Source: Oscillospiraceae bacterium (lineage in GTDB: Bacteria > Bacillota > Clostridia > Oscillospirales > UBA644). From it: a stretch of 11,420 bases of DNA. The stretch lies in NCBI GenBank assembly GCA_015067385.1, contig SVMP01000058.1, positions 1 through 11,420 of the forward strand, read 5' to 3'. The translations under genes were made by a program, and so were the position numbers. The notes beneath the pieces were generated by a model. The model saw nothing but the letters and a program-made list of their open reading frames with translations, did no database searches and was not told the DNA's origin. How positions within the stretch are numbered: position 1 is the stretch's first letter; every line of letters starts with the position of its first letter. This document shows positions 1-7,379 of this stretch, in pieces.

Positions 1-531
1 TTTGATCTCGGTTTCGCAAACAAGGTTATGAAGTTTATGTACATTTTCGGGTTCTTCAATATAGTCCGCAAGAAGATTTTCCATGCCTCTGAAATTCCAG
101 ATAAGCTCGAACATAAGGCTCCAATGATGAATAGCAACATATTTGCCTTCTTTTCTTGCCTGTTCGGCACGTTTGATCTGATCGTCCCAAAGACCGGGGA
201 TATCTACATTCGGGGGGTTATTTACAAGATCGTCGATATAACTCCAGTCGGGGAGACGGACCTTTGAATCATGACCCGCAGATTTTGAAAGATCGACTTC
301 GGGAAGACACCAGCAGAATCCGTCATCTCTTTTTGAAAAACTCGGAAGAGGGAAGCCGAGAACAACTATATCCTCGGGATATTTTTGGAACTCGTTAAGT
401 TTATCACCGTACTGTTCCCAAAGTCCTTCGCCCCACCATTTTGTAAATACCATGGGGATACGTTTGGGGGACTTAAATTCTATGGCTTTAATTATCTCAT
501 CACGAGATAAAGGTTCTGTTACAAATTGCAT
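1..531 (-). CDS. URO-D/MtaA-family protein (uroporphyrinogen decarboxylase-like), C-terminus cut by window edge
   Basis: The frame opens with ATG at 531 (protein start MQFVTEPLSRDEII) and stays open for 177 codons to the window edge, so only the N-terminal half is present. A GAGG ribosome binding site lies 8 nt before the ATG, and the gene starts 13 nt after the dxr stop, so it is probably co-transcribed. The early segment LSRDEIIKAIEFKSPKRIP resembles the N-terminus of the URO-D superfamily, and WNFRGMENLLADYIEEPE near residues 147-164 is the typical helix of that superfamily. The Clostridia paralogues with this look are generally of the MtaA/CmuA type (corrinoid- or thiol-dependent methyl transfer) rather than HemE. 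No other heme gene is in view, which fits, but substrate and reaction cannot be told from this half. The gene takes the place after dxr where rseP often lies. Confidence 0.8.
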   Translation of the reverse strand, partial: MQFVTEPLSRDEIIKAIEFKSPKRIPMVFTKWWGEGLWEQYGDKLNEFQKYPEDIVVLGFPLPSFSKRDDGFCWCLPEVDLSKSAGHDSKVRLPDWSYIDDLVNNPPNVDIPGLWDDQIKRAEQARKEGKYVAIHHWSLMFELIWNFRGMENLLADYIEEPENVHKLHNLVCETEIK

Positions 532-544
532 AAGGTAAACCTCA

Positions 545-1702
545 CTATTTTATTTTTTCTTTTCTGATCTGCGCATCTGTCTGCAGCAGTTCATCGATCG
601 AAACATTTTTCTTTATCGGATATTTATCAAGCATTTTTTCGGAAAAGTCCGTTATTTGCGAAAACGTTATTTCATCGTTGAGAAAAGCCGAGACAGCGAC
701 CTCATTTGCGGCATTGATTATTGCGCCGGAATTACCGCCGGCACGTAAAACTTCTCTGCAAAGAAGCGGAGCTCGGAATGTTTTATAATCGGGCTGAGCA
801 AATGTAAGCGCAGAAAGCTTAAAAAAGTCAAGCGGTTCAACAGGAGAAGGTATTCTTTCCGGATATGTGATAGCATACTGAATAGCGATACGCATATCGG
901 GATAAGAAAGCTGTGCGATGGTTGAACTGTCGGTAAACTCGATCATCGAATGAATGATGCTTTCACGGTGGATCACAACATCAACGTCTTTTTCGTCAAC
1001 ATCGAAAAGTCGTGCGGCTTCAATAATTTCAAAGCCCTTATTCATGAGGGTTGCGCAGTCAACCGTGATCTTCGGCCCCATTTTCCATGTCGGATGCAAA
1101 AGAGCCGCAGATGCTTTTACGGTTTCAAGCTCGTTGAGAGTTTTTCCGTAAAAAGCGCCGCCGGAGGCTGTAAGGATAAGTCTTCTTATTTTTTTTGGTA
1201 TGGTTTTAACATCCGCCTCGGTCGGACAGATTCCGTTAAGACATTGAAAAATAGCCGAATGTTCACTGTCGACCGGAATTATCTCCGCACCGTTTTCGGC
1301 GCAAGCCTGTTTTATTATTTCACCTGCAACGACAAGGCTTTCCTTATTTGCGAGAGCAATGCGAAGGCCCTTTTTTGCGGCTGCAAGCGTTGGACGCAAA
1401 CCTGCGACACCGACGATGCCGTTAACACAAACATCGCACGGAACCTCATCAAAAAGACGAAGGACACCGTCCTCTCCGGAAAAGACGGGGATATCAAGGT
1501 CGGATATTCTGTTTTTTAAAGTTTCAGCCGCTTTTTCATCGCTCATTGCAACGGCTTTCGGCATAAATTTTCTGATCTGACGTTCAAAGAGATCGACTTT
1601 TGTTCCCGCACACATAGCGGAGACAGATGCGCCTATCTTTTCAACACAGTCGAGCGTCTGCGTACCTATCGAGCCCGTTGAACCTAAAACAATTACATTC
1701 AT
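545..1702 (-). CDS. dxr: 1-deoxy-D-xylulose 5-phosphate reductoisomerase
   Basis: Cytosolic enzyme of the MEP isoprenoid pathway: it rearranges and reduces DXP to 2-C-methyl-D-erythritol 4-phosphate with NADPH and a divalent metal. It is 385 residues, full length for the family. Visible signatures are the NADPH-binding GSTGSIG at 7-13, ANKES at 118-122, the metal ligands Asp145 and Glu147 in VDSEHSA, TASGGAF at 178-184, HPTWKMGPK at 203-211, and NKGFE at 221-225, where Glu225 is the third metal ligand. The substrate loop reads IHRESIIHSM where E. coli has HPQS; this variation is known in Firmicutes. The ATG at 1702 is set by the protein beginning directly at the Rossmann strand MNVIVLGS. The purine-rich site AAGGAAGG overlaps the cdsA stop and lies about 12 nt upstream, slightly long. 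It sits 18 nt after cdsA. Its product feeds the UppS reaction encoded two genes upstream. Confidence 0.97.
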   Translation of the reverse strand: MNVIVLGSTGSIGTQTLDCVEKIGASVSAMCAGTKVDLFERQIRKFMPKAVAMSDEKAAETLKNRISDLDIPVFSGEDGVLRLFDEVPCDVCVNGIVGVAGLRPTLAAAKKGLRIALANKESLVVAGEIIKQACAENGAEIIPVDSEHSAIFQCLNGICPTEADVKTIPKKIRRLILTASGGAFYGKTLNELETVKASAALLHPTWKMGPKITVDCATLMNKGFEIIEAARLFDVDEKDVDVVIHRESIIHSMIEFTDSSTIAQLSYPDMRIAIQYAITYPERIPSPVEPLDFFKLSALTFAQPDYKTFRAPLLCREVLRAGGNSGAIINAANEVAVSAFLNDEITFSQITDFSEKMLDKYPIKKNVSIDELLQTDAQIRKEKIK

Positions 1703-1720
1703 AAAGCAGGGGATCCTTCC

Positions 1721-2569
1721 TTATTGAATAGTTTCAAAAACCGGAAGCATTGACAAAACGATATAAATAAACGGTGCGGTAAACAGGATAGAGTCAAATC
1801 TGTCCATTATACCGCCGTGCCCCGGAATTATACTTCCGAAGTCTTTAACGCCGAAGCTTCTTTTTATTACCGAAGCGAAGAGATCGCCGAGGATAGCGCA
1901 AATGCCACCGAATATACCGCAAACAGCAGCGGAAAGATAATTTACCGTAAACGAATCAAAAACAATACCGCCTATATACGCAATTATCATTGAAACGGAA
2001 AAGGCACTTACGATACAACCGATAACACCTTCAACAGTCTTCTTGGGGCTTATTTTCGGGGCAAACTGATGCCTGCCGAAAAGTCTGCCGAAAATATATC
2101 CGCCCGTATCCGATCCCCATGCGCAGAGGAAGATAAGAAATATATTCATTATTCCGCCGGACATACCGTAACTGAATACAATCGTAGAAAAGAAGCATGG
2201 GATAATAACTGTCATCAAAAAGACAAAGCTGAGATGTTCGAGCGAGAATTTTTCTTTGGAAACAAGCATGGATATAAACACGACGAGGATGTAAACAAAT
2301 ATAACACTGATAATAGACGTGCTTACAAGCTTATTTATCGGAATGATCTTCAAAATCGGTGATATAAACGGAATGAGGATCGAGATAAAAAGGCTCGCGC
2401 CCATTAAAGCTTTCGATTCGATATATTTCGTTACTATGAGCGTTTCATAAAGCGCCGCCGCACTCAATGCCGCAATTACAGCATTAAGAACAAACGGGAT
2501 ATGAGCGCAAAAGATCAAAACAAGAAAAAGCGCGACGATAATAATGCTTGAAATAATTCTGCTTTTCAT
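1721..2569 (-). CDS. cdsA: Phosphatidate cytidylyltransferase (CDP-diglyceride synthase)
   Basis: Integral membrane enzyme that makes CDP-diacylglycerol from CTP and phosphatidic acid, the precursor of phosphatidylglycerol and other phospholipids. The protein is 282 residues with several hydrophobic segments (about 5-22, 28-48, 55-75, 84-103, 115-135, 140-152, 183-202, 208-228, 260-277). The C-terminal CDS signature is intact: SDTGGYIFGRLFGR at 153-166, SPKKTVEG at 174-181, GDLFASVIKR at 228-237, then VKDFGSIIPGHGGIMDRFDS at 241-260, including the metal-binding aspartates. The ATG at 2569 has GGAAGG 7 nt upstream. It lies 18 nt after uppS and 18 nt before dxr, in the conserved bacterial order frr-uppS-cdsA-dxr. 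No odd residue is seen in the signature. Confidence 0.97.
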   Translation of the reverse strand: MKSRIISSIIIVALFLVLIFCAHIPFVLNAVIAALSAAALYETLIVTKYIESKALMGASLFISILIPFISPILKIIPINKLVSTSIISVIFVYILVVFISMLVSKEKFSLEHLSFVFLMTVIIPCFFSTIVFSYGMSGGIMNIFLIFLCAWGSDTGGYIFGRLFGRHQFAPKISPKKTVEGVIGCIVSAFSVSMIIAYIGGIVFDSFTVNYLSAAVCGIFGGICAILGDLFASVIKRSFGVKDFGSIIPGHGGIMDRFDSILFTAPFIYIVLSMLPVFETIQ

Positions 2570-2587
2570 TCAAATGCCTTCCAATGA

Positions 2588-3298
2588 TTATTTTGCGACG
2601 TTGCCGAATTTCCTTGTTCTTTGAGAAAAAGCATCGAGGGCAACATCAAGTTCTTTCGGTGTAAAATCGGGCCAATATACCGATGAGGAATAATATTCCG
2701 AATATGCGGACTGCCAGAGCAGGAAATTTGAAAGCCGCATTTCGCCCGCAGTTCGAATTATCAGATCGGGGTCGGGACATCCGTCCGTGTAAAGACGTAA
2801 GGATAATTCTTTCTCGGTTATCGGCACACCGGGATTTTCTTGGATAAATCGATTAACGGCCGAAACGATCTCATTTCTTCCGCCGTAATTTATAGCTATA
2901 TTAACACATAATCCGTCGGTCTGTCTATCCGTAAGCTTTTCAAGAGCAAGGATACGCTCAAGACGTTCCTCCGAAAAGACAGAAAGGTCTCCGATAAAAC
3001 GAATCCGAACATCTTTATAAACATCGGCTTCACCGCTTGATATTTTGCGGTGAAGCTCGTTTATATAGCGATCGAATAATGACATAAGAGCATCGACTTC
3101 CTCTTTCGGACGAGACCAGTTCTCCGTCGAGAAAGCGTAAAATGTTGCGCACTTAATACCGAGGGTACGGCAACGGTCGATTATCTTTTCAAGAGCCTTT
3201 GCACCGGCCTCGTGGCCCATTTTGCGAGGAACTCCTCTTTTCTGAGCCCAACGGCCGTTACCGTCCATTATAAATCCTATATGAAGAGGCAGGGACAT
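2588..3298 (-). CDS. uppS: Isoprenyl transferase, undecaprenyl diphosphate synthase (cis-prenyltransferase)
   Basis: Cytosolic or membrane-associated cis-prenyltransferase that extends farnesyl diphosphate with isopentenyl diphosphate to undecaprenyl diphosphate, the lipid carrier for peptidoglycan and other wall polymers. It has 236 residues, normal for the family. HIGFIMDGNGRWAQKRG spans 6-22, with Asp12 the expected catalytic, metal-binding aspartate. FSTENW is at 56-61, NYGGRNE at 137-143, DLIIRTAGEMRLSNFLLWQ at 178-196 (Arg182 and Arg188 bind diphosphate), and AYSEYY at 198-203 carries the conserved Glu201. The start at 3298 is 2 nt after the frr stop, and its GGAG site lies inside the end of frr (8 nt spacing), so translation of the two is probably coupled. 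Chain length (C55) is inferred from family and context, not from sequence. Confidence 0.97.
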   Translation of the reverse strand: MSLPLHIGFIMDGNGRWAQKRGVPRKMGHEAGAKALEKIIDRCRTLGIKCATFYAFSTENWSRPKEEVDALMSLFDRYINELHRKISSGEADVYKDVRIRFIGDLSVFSEERLERILALEKLTDRQTDGLCVNIAINYGGRNEIVSAVNRFIQENPGVPITEKELSLRLYTDGCPDPDLIIRTAGEMRLSNFLLWQSAYSEYYSSSVYWPDFTPKELDVALDAFSQRTRKFGNVAK

Positions 3299-3300
3299 AC

Positions 3301-3855
3301 TTAGATCTCCATGATCTCCGCTTCTTTTTTCTTGGAAATATCATCGATATCTTTGCAATATTTATCGGTAGCGTCCTGAATATCTTTTTCGCAAACCTTC
3401 AGATCGTCTTCGGTGATCTCGCTCTTCTTCTTCTGAGCCTTGTAGACTTCGAGAGCATCTCTTCTGATAGAACGGATAGCAACTTTTGCGTTTTCAGCTT
3501 CCTTCTGGATCTGTTTGCAAAGATCTTTACGGCGTTCTTCCGTAAGAGGCGGGAATGTAAGACGGAGAACCTTGCCGTCATTCTGAGGATTGATACCGAT
3601 ATCGGAAGCGAGGATAGCTTTTTCGATCTCTTTAAGAACAGAAGAGTCGTAGGGCTGAACAACGAGAATGCGAGCTTCCTGGATAGAAAGGCTTGCAAGC
3701 TGGTTTATTTTTGTGGGAGCGCCGTAATAATCAACGGAAAGTTTATCAAGAACAGCGGTGTTTGCACGACCTGCTCTGATAGAGGAATATTCGTTTTCGA
3801 GAGCTGCGATTGTTTTGTCAAATTTTGCTTCGATTTCTTTGTACTGAGGCTTCAT
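3301..3855 (-). CDS. frr: Ribosome recycling factor
   Basis: Acts with EF-G after termination to split the 70S ribosome and release mRNA and tRNA. The length of 184 residues is standard. Domain I is the long three-helix bundle (about 1-29 and 105-184), and domain II is the small beta domain between. Family motifs are SIRAGRAN at 25-32, YYGAPTKINQLASLS at 43-57, VVQPYD at 65-70, GINPQNDGKVLRL at 87-99, PPLTEERR at 102-109, and IRSIRRDA at 127-134, holding the conserved Arg131/Arg132 at the ribosome contact. The C-terminal part is rich in Lys, Asp and Glu. The ATG at 3855 has AAGGAG 9 nt upstream, and the gene lies 22 nt after pyrH. The pyrH-frr pair is one of the most widely conserved bacterial gene pairs, which supports the call. 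Confidence 0.98.
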   Translation of the reverse strand: MKPQYKEIEAKFDKTIAALENEYSSIRAGRANTAVLDKLSVDYYGAPTKINQLASLSIQEARILVVQPYDSSVLKEIEKAILASDIGINPQNDGKVLRLTFPPLTEERRKDLCKQIQKEAENAKVAIRSIRRDALEVYKAQKKKSEITEDDLKVCEKDIQDATDKYCKDIDDISKKKEAEIMEI

Positions 3856-3877
3856 GGTTATAGTCTCCTTAAAATTA

Positions 3878-4585
3878 TTAATTCTTTGTTATTACTGTGC
3901 CGATATGTTCGCCCTTAATAGCTTTAACGATATTTTCGCCGTTTCCGAGTTCAAAAAGAAGAACGGGCATATCGTTGTCTTTACAAAGGGCTGTTGCGGT
4001 TGTGTCGATAACAGAAAGTTCTTTTGTAAGAACATCCATATAAGTGATGCTGTCAAAGCGTTTGGCATCGGGGTAAACATTGGGATCTTTGTCGTAAACA
4101 CCGTTTACGTTTTTAGCAAGAAGCGCGATATCTGCACTTATTTCAACTGCACGCATAGCTGCAGCCGTGTCTGTGGTAAAGAAGGGGTTACCTGTACCGC
4201 AGCCGAAGATGACAACTCTGCCGGCTTCAAGATGATTTACGGCTTTATCTCGGATATACGGTTCGGCAAACTGCTGCATGTCGATAGCGGCAAGAACACG
4301 GGCATCAACACCGATCTTAATAAAGGTATCCTGAAGAGCCAGACAGTTCATCATGGTTGCAAGCATACCCATATGGTCAGCTCTTGTATGGTCCATATCG
4401 TTGCCGTTGCGTCCGCGCCAGAAGTTGCCTGCGCCGACAACGATAGCGATCTGAACGCCCATATCAAGACAGGTCTTTATCTTTTCACATACGCCTTTTG
4501 CGTTTTCAAAATCGATACCGTGACCCTGACCGCCTGCAAGGGCTTCACCGCTTATTTTAATAAGTACGCGTTTATACTTCGTCAT
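3878..4585 (-). CDS. pyrH: Uridylate (UMP) kinase
   Basis: Bacterial hexameric UMP kinase of the amino-acid-kinase fold, converting UMP plus ATP to UDP plus ADP in pyrimidine nucleotide synthesis. It is 235 residues, typical length. KISGEAL at 10-16 is the phosphate-binding start, VVGAGNFWRGRNG at 49-61 the UMP/ATP glycine-rich loop (the second Gly of the common GGGN is Ala, a familiar variant in Clostridia), GCGTGNPFFTTDTAAA at 128-143 the UMP and catalytic segment, and AKNVNGVYDKDP at 157-168 the nucleotide loop. The ATG at 4585 has GGAG 9 nt upstream. It follows the DUF4380-type gene by 20 nt and precedes frr by 22 nt. In most Firmicutes rpsB-tsf would stand upstream; they are absent here. 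Confidence 0.98.
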   Translation of the reverse strand: MTKYKRVLIKISGEALAGGQGHGIDFENAKGVCEKIKTCLDMGVQIAIVVGAGNFWRGRNGNDMDHTRADHMGMLATMMNCLALQDTFIKIGVDARVLAAIDMQQFAEPYIRDKAVNHLEAGRVVIFGCGTGNPFFTTDTAAAMRAVEISADIALLAKNVNGVYDKDPNVYPDAKRFDSITYMDVLTKELSVIDTTATALCKDNDMPVLLFELGNGENIVKAIKGEHIGTVITKN

Positions 4586-4605
4586 TGTAGGTATCTCCGT
4601 TTCTG

Positions 4606-5535
4606 TCAGATAAGTTCGTATTTTTCAAAGAGAGCTTCGATCTCTTTTTCGTCTTTGGGATCTTTGATGGTAACATCTTTATAGAGAGACCAGAATTCGT
4701 TGTGAGTAACGATGGATCCGTCGGGTTTCTGACCGATCTCGCCGAGGGTCTCGCATTCAAGGAAGTGCTGGTTAGTAAAGGTTTCGAAAGAACATCCGTT
4801 ATCGGGATAATTACCGTCATCGTAATGGTTAAAGCTCTTTACGAACATATTACCCTTGTTAAGATAAGCGGCAACACCGTGACGGAGGTCAAAACCGAGC
4901 TTGAATTTTCTGTCTGTTGAGTCGGAGCTGAGAGACATGAATTTCTCGCCCATATAAAGTCTGTGGTCTGCAAAATTGGTATAGGGCCAAGCTTTGATGG
5001 TACGGTTGGGGAGAAGGTTGGTGTCGTTTGTGTTAAACGGAATAAGTTCAACGCCGCCCTTATCAAGAACCGTAAGAGCCCAGATAGCGTAGTTCTGGGG
5101 TTCGCCGCTGCAGTTTTCAATGCAGTGAGTGATGTTTACATCGGAACCCTCATCGTCAAGAGTAACAACCGTTGTAAACTGAAGGCCTGTAACTTCCTGA
5201 ACGTCGCAGGTGAAAACAGCGGAATTTTCGTGAGTTTCATAGGCAACGGGATTATTGTCGGGGAAGTAAGTTTCGGTGTATTCAGGGGAGATCCAAAGTC
5301 TGTGACCGCCGTAAAGATACCATTTTGCATTTGCGCCAAACATATCTTTAATATCGTCTTCTTCGTAATTACATACTCTGTCAAGATCTTCGAACATCAT
5401 GTTTTCGCCGCCGCAGAAGCCGTAACGAATAATACGGGGACCAAGGTCGAGGGTAACGAGAAGATCTACGCAGCCGTTTGATATTTCGAGACACTTGCCG
5501 TAATTTTTGTAAGTAGTTTCCTTGAAAGTAACCAT
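4606..5535 (-). CDS. DUF4380-type protein with galactose-mutarotase-like fold, function unknown
   Basis: A 309-residue, predicted cytosolic protein with no signal peptide or membrane segment. The pattern fits DUF4380 / aldose-1-epimerase-like beta-sandwich proteins: LVTLDLGPRIIRYGFCGGEN at 26-45, WYLYGGHRLWISPEYTETYF at 72-91, NYAIWALTVLDKGG at 148-161, and a C-terminal ETFTNQHFLECETLGEIG at 251-268. By analogy with mutarotases, His78, His191 and Glu260/Glu262 are candidate sugar-binding or catalytic residues, but this is inference and the substrate is unknown. Aromatic and acidic residues are frequent, as in carbohydrate-active proteins. The ATG at 5535 has GAGG 9 nt upstream. The gene is 42 nt after the PHP gene and 20 nt before pyrH, so it is probably co-transcribed with an essential operon. 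Other beta-sandwich sugar-binding families remain possible. Confidence 0.75.
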   Translation of the reverse strand: MVTFKETTYKNYGKCLEISNGCVDLLVTLDLGPRIIRYGFCGGENMMFEDLDRVCNYEEDDIKDMFGANAKWYLYGGHRLWISPEYTETYFPDNNPVAYETHENSAVFTCDVQEVTGLQFTTVVTLDDEGSDVNITHCIENCSGEPQNYAIWALTVLDKGGVELIPFNTNDTNLLPNRTIKAWPYTNFADHRLYMGEKFMSLSSDSTDRKFKLGFDLRHGVAAYLNKGNMFVKSFNHYDDGNYPDNGCSFETFTNQHFLECETLGEIGQKPDGSIVTHNEFWSLYKDVTIKDPKDEKEIEALFEKYELI

Positions 5536-5577
5536 TTTTCTTTACCTCATTTCGTTATATTTCAAAATAATTTATAT

Positions 5578-6414
5578 TTATATTATACCGTCAAGCCGTA
5601 GCTCTTCGGTTTTTTTACATGGAAAACCGAGCTGTCTTGTTAAAAAAGTACCGTGAAAATCGGATCCGCAGGTTTTCAGTAAGCCGTGTTCATCACAAAA
5701 ACGTTCGCAAAGCTCGGTAACATCGGGAGAATGCTCGGAATAAAAGCATTCGATACCGTCGGCGCCGTAGCCGATAAGCTTCTCCAACTCGGAAACAAAC
5801 TTATCACCGAGGCTTGTTTTTACGGAAACACCGGGATGAGCGATTATTGCAATACCGCCGACCGAATGTATTTTCGAAACAGCGTCGCAAACAGACGGGA
5901 AGCCTGCGGTCTCATACCCGCATCCAAATTCGGAATACAAAGAAAAGCCGTCTTTTAACTCTTTTGTTATTCCGATGTTTTTAAAATAATGAAGCGCTTT
6001 CCAGCCTCCGCTTCCGAGTTTACATGTAAACCGTTCAAAATCATCGACGCTTACGGGATAGCCTGCAACTTTCATTTTTTCGATAAGAGAAACGCTCATA
6101 CCGTCAAGCTTACGTCTGCCGTCCGATACAAAAGAGCGAAAACATTCGTCAGTAAAATCGGGGTGATAAGCAAGAACATGTATCTGTCTGCCGAAATCGT
6201 CGCACGTTATCTCAACTGCGGGAATACATTTTACTGCACTGTTTTCGGATAACCCAACCAATTCGGAAGAGCCGTCCAAAACATCGTGATCGGCTATTGC
6301 CAAAACGCCTATACCCTTTTCTTCGGCAAGAGAAAGGATATCTGACGGAGAATACGTTCCGTCGGAATAATAAGAATGAACATGAAGATCAGCAAAAGGA
6401 AGATTATTATTCAT
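5578..6414 (-). CDS. PHP-domain phosphoesterase (YciV/Rnm-like)
   Basis: A 278-residue cytosolic metal-dependent phosphoesterase of the polymerase and histidinol phosphatase superfamily. The expected PHP metal ligands are all present: His11 and His13 in DLHVHS, Asp18, His43 in IADHD, Glu68 in PAVEIT, His79 in GRQIHVLAYH, His193 in AIIAHPG, and Asp252 and His254 in GSDFHG. The layout, with a roughly 100-residue insertion before the IAHPG motif, matches the YciV/TrpH branch, whose characterised members hydrolyse 3',5'-nucleoside bisphosphates or trim RNA 5' ends (E. coli Rnm). Which of these it does cannot be told here. The ATG at 6414 overlaps the stop of the upstream Tim44-like gene by one base (TGATG), with AAAGGA 10 nt before, which suggests translational coupling. 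A 42-nt gap follows before the next gene. Confidence 0.9.
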   Translation of the reverse strand: MNNNLPFADLHVHSYYSDGTYSPSDILSLAEEKGIGVLAIADHDVLDGSSELVGLSENSAVKCIPAVEITCDDFGRQIHVLAYHPDFTDECFRSFVSDGRRKLDGMSVSLIEKMKVAGYPVSVDDFERFTCKLGSGGWKALHYFKNIGITKELKDGFSLYSEFGCGYETAGFPSVCDAVSKIHSVGGIAIIAHPGVSVKTSLGDKFVSELEKLIGYGADGIECFYSEHSPDVTELCERFCDEHGLLKTCGSDFHGTFLTRQLGFPCKKTEELRLDGII

Positions 6415-7361
6415 CAGCCTGCTGTCCTTTGGGAAATGCCTTTAACAGACGAGATCGCCCAGTCAAAATCGGGGAGTGTTATAACAGAATCGCAATATTC
6501 GCATTTTGCCGAATGATTTATATTCAAAGGTGCTCCGCAGTTAGGACAGTTTATGACCTTCTGTTCATCATTTGCCTGAGTGAGAGTACCTTTTGAGCGT
6601 ATGAGAGCCCATTCATATTCCATAAATTTTTCAGCGGTCTTACTTCCGCTTACGACCGCGCCCGTTCTGTCGTCAACGATATAATCAACTATTCGGGTCT
6701 TAAGCCTTGCATAGAGAGTATCGTTCGCATCGTCCGTCGTATATCCCAAAAGATCGACATCGAGAACGGAGATACGTTCGATCCTGTTTGTCTGACCTGC
6801 TTTGCGAAGGATCTCGACCTGACGGTCAAACTGAGAATAGAGAGCATCCGTAAAATACGGACGAAGAGGTTCAAGTTCTTTTTCCGTACAGCAATTCTGC
6901 ATTTGAACGTAAAGATTTGACAGCTTTTCCGTAACCGTTTCCTCAGAAAAAAGAGGGTCTGCCTGCTTCAGAGATTCAATAGAACGGAGAGTTGAGCGGT
7001 CAACACCGGTAGCACCGGGTGCAATAGGTGTCTGAACGGAAGCAGTGTTGTTTTTGCTCCTAATAAATCTGAAATAGATGAAAAGCGCAATTGCGAGAAT
7101 AACGATAGCTGAAACACCGCCGCCGTCACCCAAAAGGAACATTGCCGAACCGAGATCAAGGTCGAAATCGGAATCGGAATCGTAACCGTAGTCGTAGTCG
7201 GAACCCCAGTCACTGTCCCAATCACTTCCGGAATCCCAACTTCCCCCGAAGTCGGAATCACCCGAAAAACCGCCGAGGTCTGCCGAAAAAGGAAGTGAAG
7301 TAAAAGCAACGATAAGTGAAAGAACAACTGTCACAACAAGTAATTTTAGATATTTTTTCAT
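6414..7361 (-). CDS. Tim44-like domain membrane protein with acidic low-complexity segment and C-terminal zinc ribbon
   Basis: A 315-residue protein. Residues 1-27 look like a signal peptide (Lys2, Lys3, hydrophobic run LLVVTVVLSLIVAF, possible cut after PFSA). Residues 29-70 are an Asp/Ser/Gly/Trp/Tyr-rich low-complexity stretch. Residues about 83-100 form a transmembrane helix followed by the basic RFIRSKNN, which suggests the rest is cytoplasmic. Residues about 125-260 resemble a Tim44-like domain (ADPLFSEETV, then PYFTDALYSQF, ending EYEWALIRSKG). The tail has a CPNCG-N11-CEYC zinc ribbon (Cys272, 275, 287, 290). Related Clostridia proteins have the same plan, but their role is unknown to me. 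An AGGAGG site sits only 4 nt before the ATG at 7361, tighter than its neighbours; no better start is nearby. It ends in a 1-nt overlap with the PHP gene. Confidence 0.85.
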   Translation of the reverse strand: MKKYLKLLVVTVVLSLIVAFTSLPFSADLGGFSGDSDFGGSWDSGSDWDSDWGSDYDYGYDSDSDFDLDLGSAMFLLGDGGGVSAIVILAIALFIYFRFIRSKNNTASVQTPIAPGATGVDRSTLRSIESLKQADPLFSEETVTEKLSNLYVQMQNCCTEKELEPLRPYFTDALYSQFDRQVEILRKAGQTNRIERISVLDVDLLGYTTDDANDTLYARLKTRIVDYIVDDRTGAVVSGSKTAEKFMEYEWALIRSKGTLTQANDEQKVINCPNCGAPLNINHSAKCEYCDSVITLPDFDWAISSVKGISQRTAG

Positions 7362-7379
7362 ATGACCTCCTCGGATATT

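Noticed and set aside
3854..4684. Long plus-strand open frame (276 codons) opposite pyrH
   Set aside because: It lies antisense to a fully conserved pyrH, is rich in Cys and Phe as expected from reverse-strand reading, resembles no family and has no upstream promoter of its own.
5555..5594. Possible internal promoter before the DUF4380-type gene, with TTGACG (5594-5589) on the minus strand
   Set aside because: No good -10 hexamer lies at 16-18 nt; ATTATT at 17 nt is poor, and the TATAAA matches are too close to the -35. The -35-like box is also coding sequence of the PHP gene.
7150..7260. Repetitive GGAATC/GTAGTC-like DNA as a possible tandem repeat or CRISPR-like array
   Set aside because: It is the coding sequence of the Asp/Ser/Tyr-rich protein segment of the Tim44-like gene; there are no regular repeat-spacer units.
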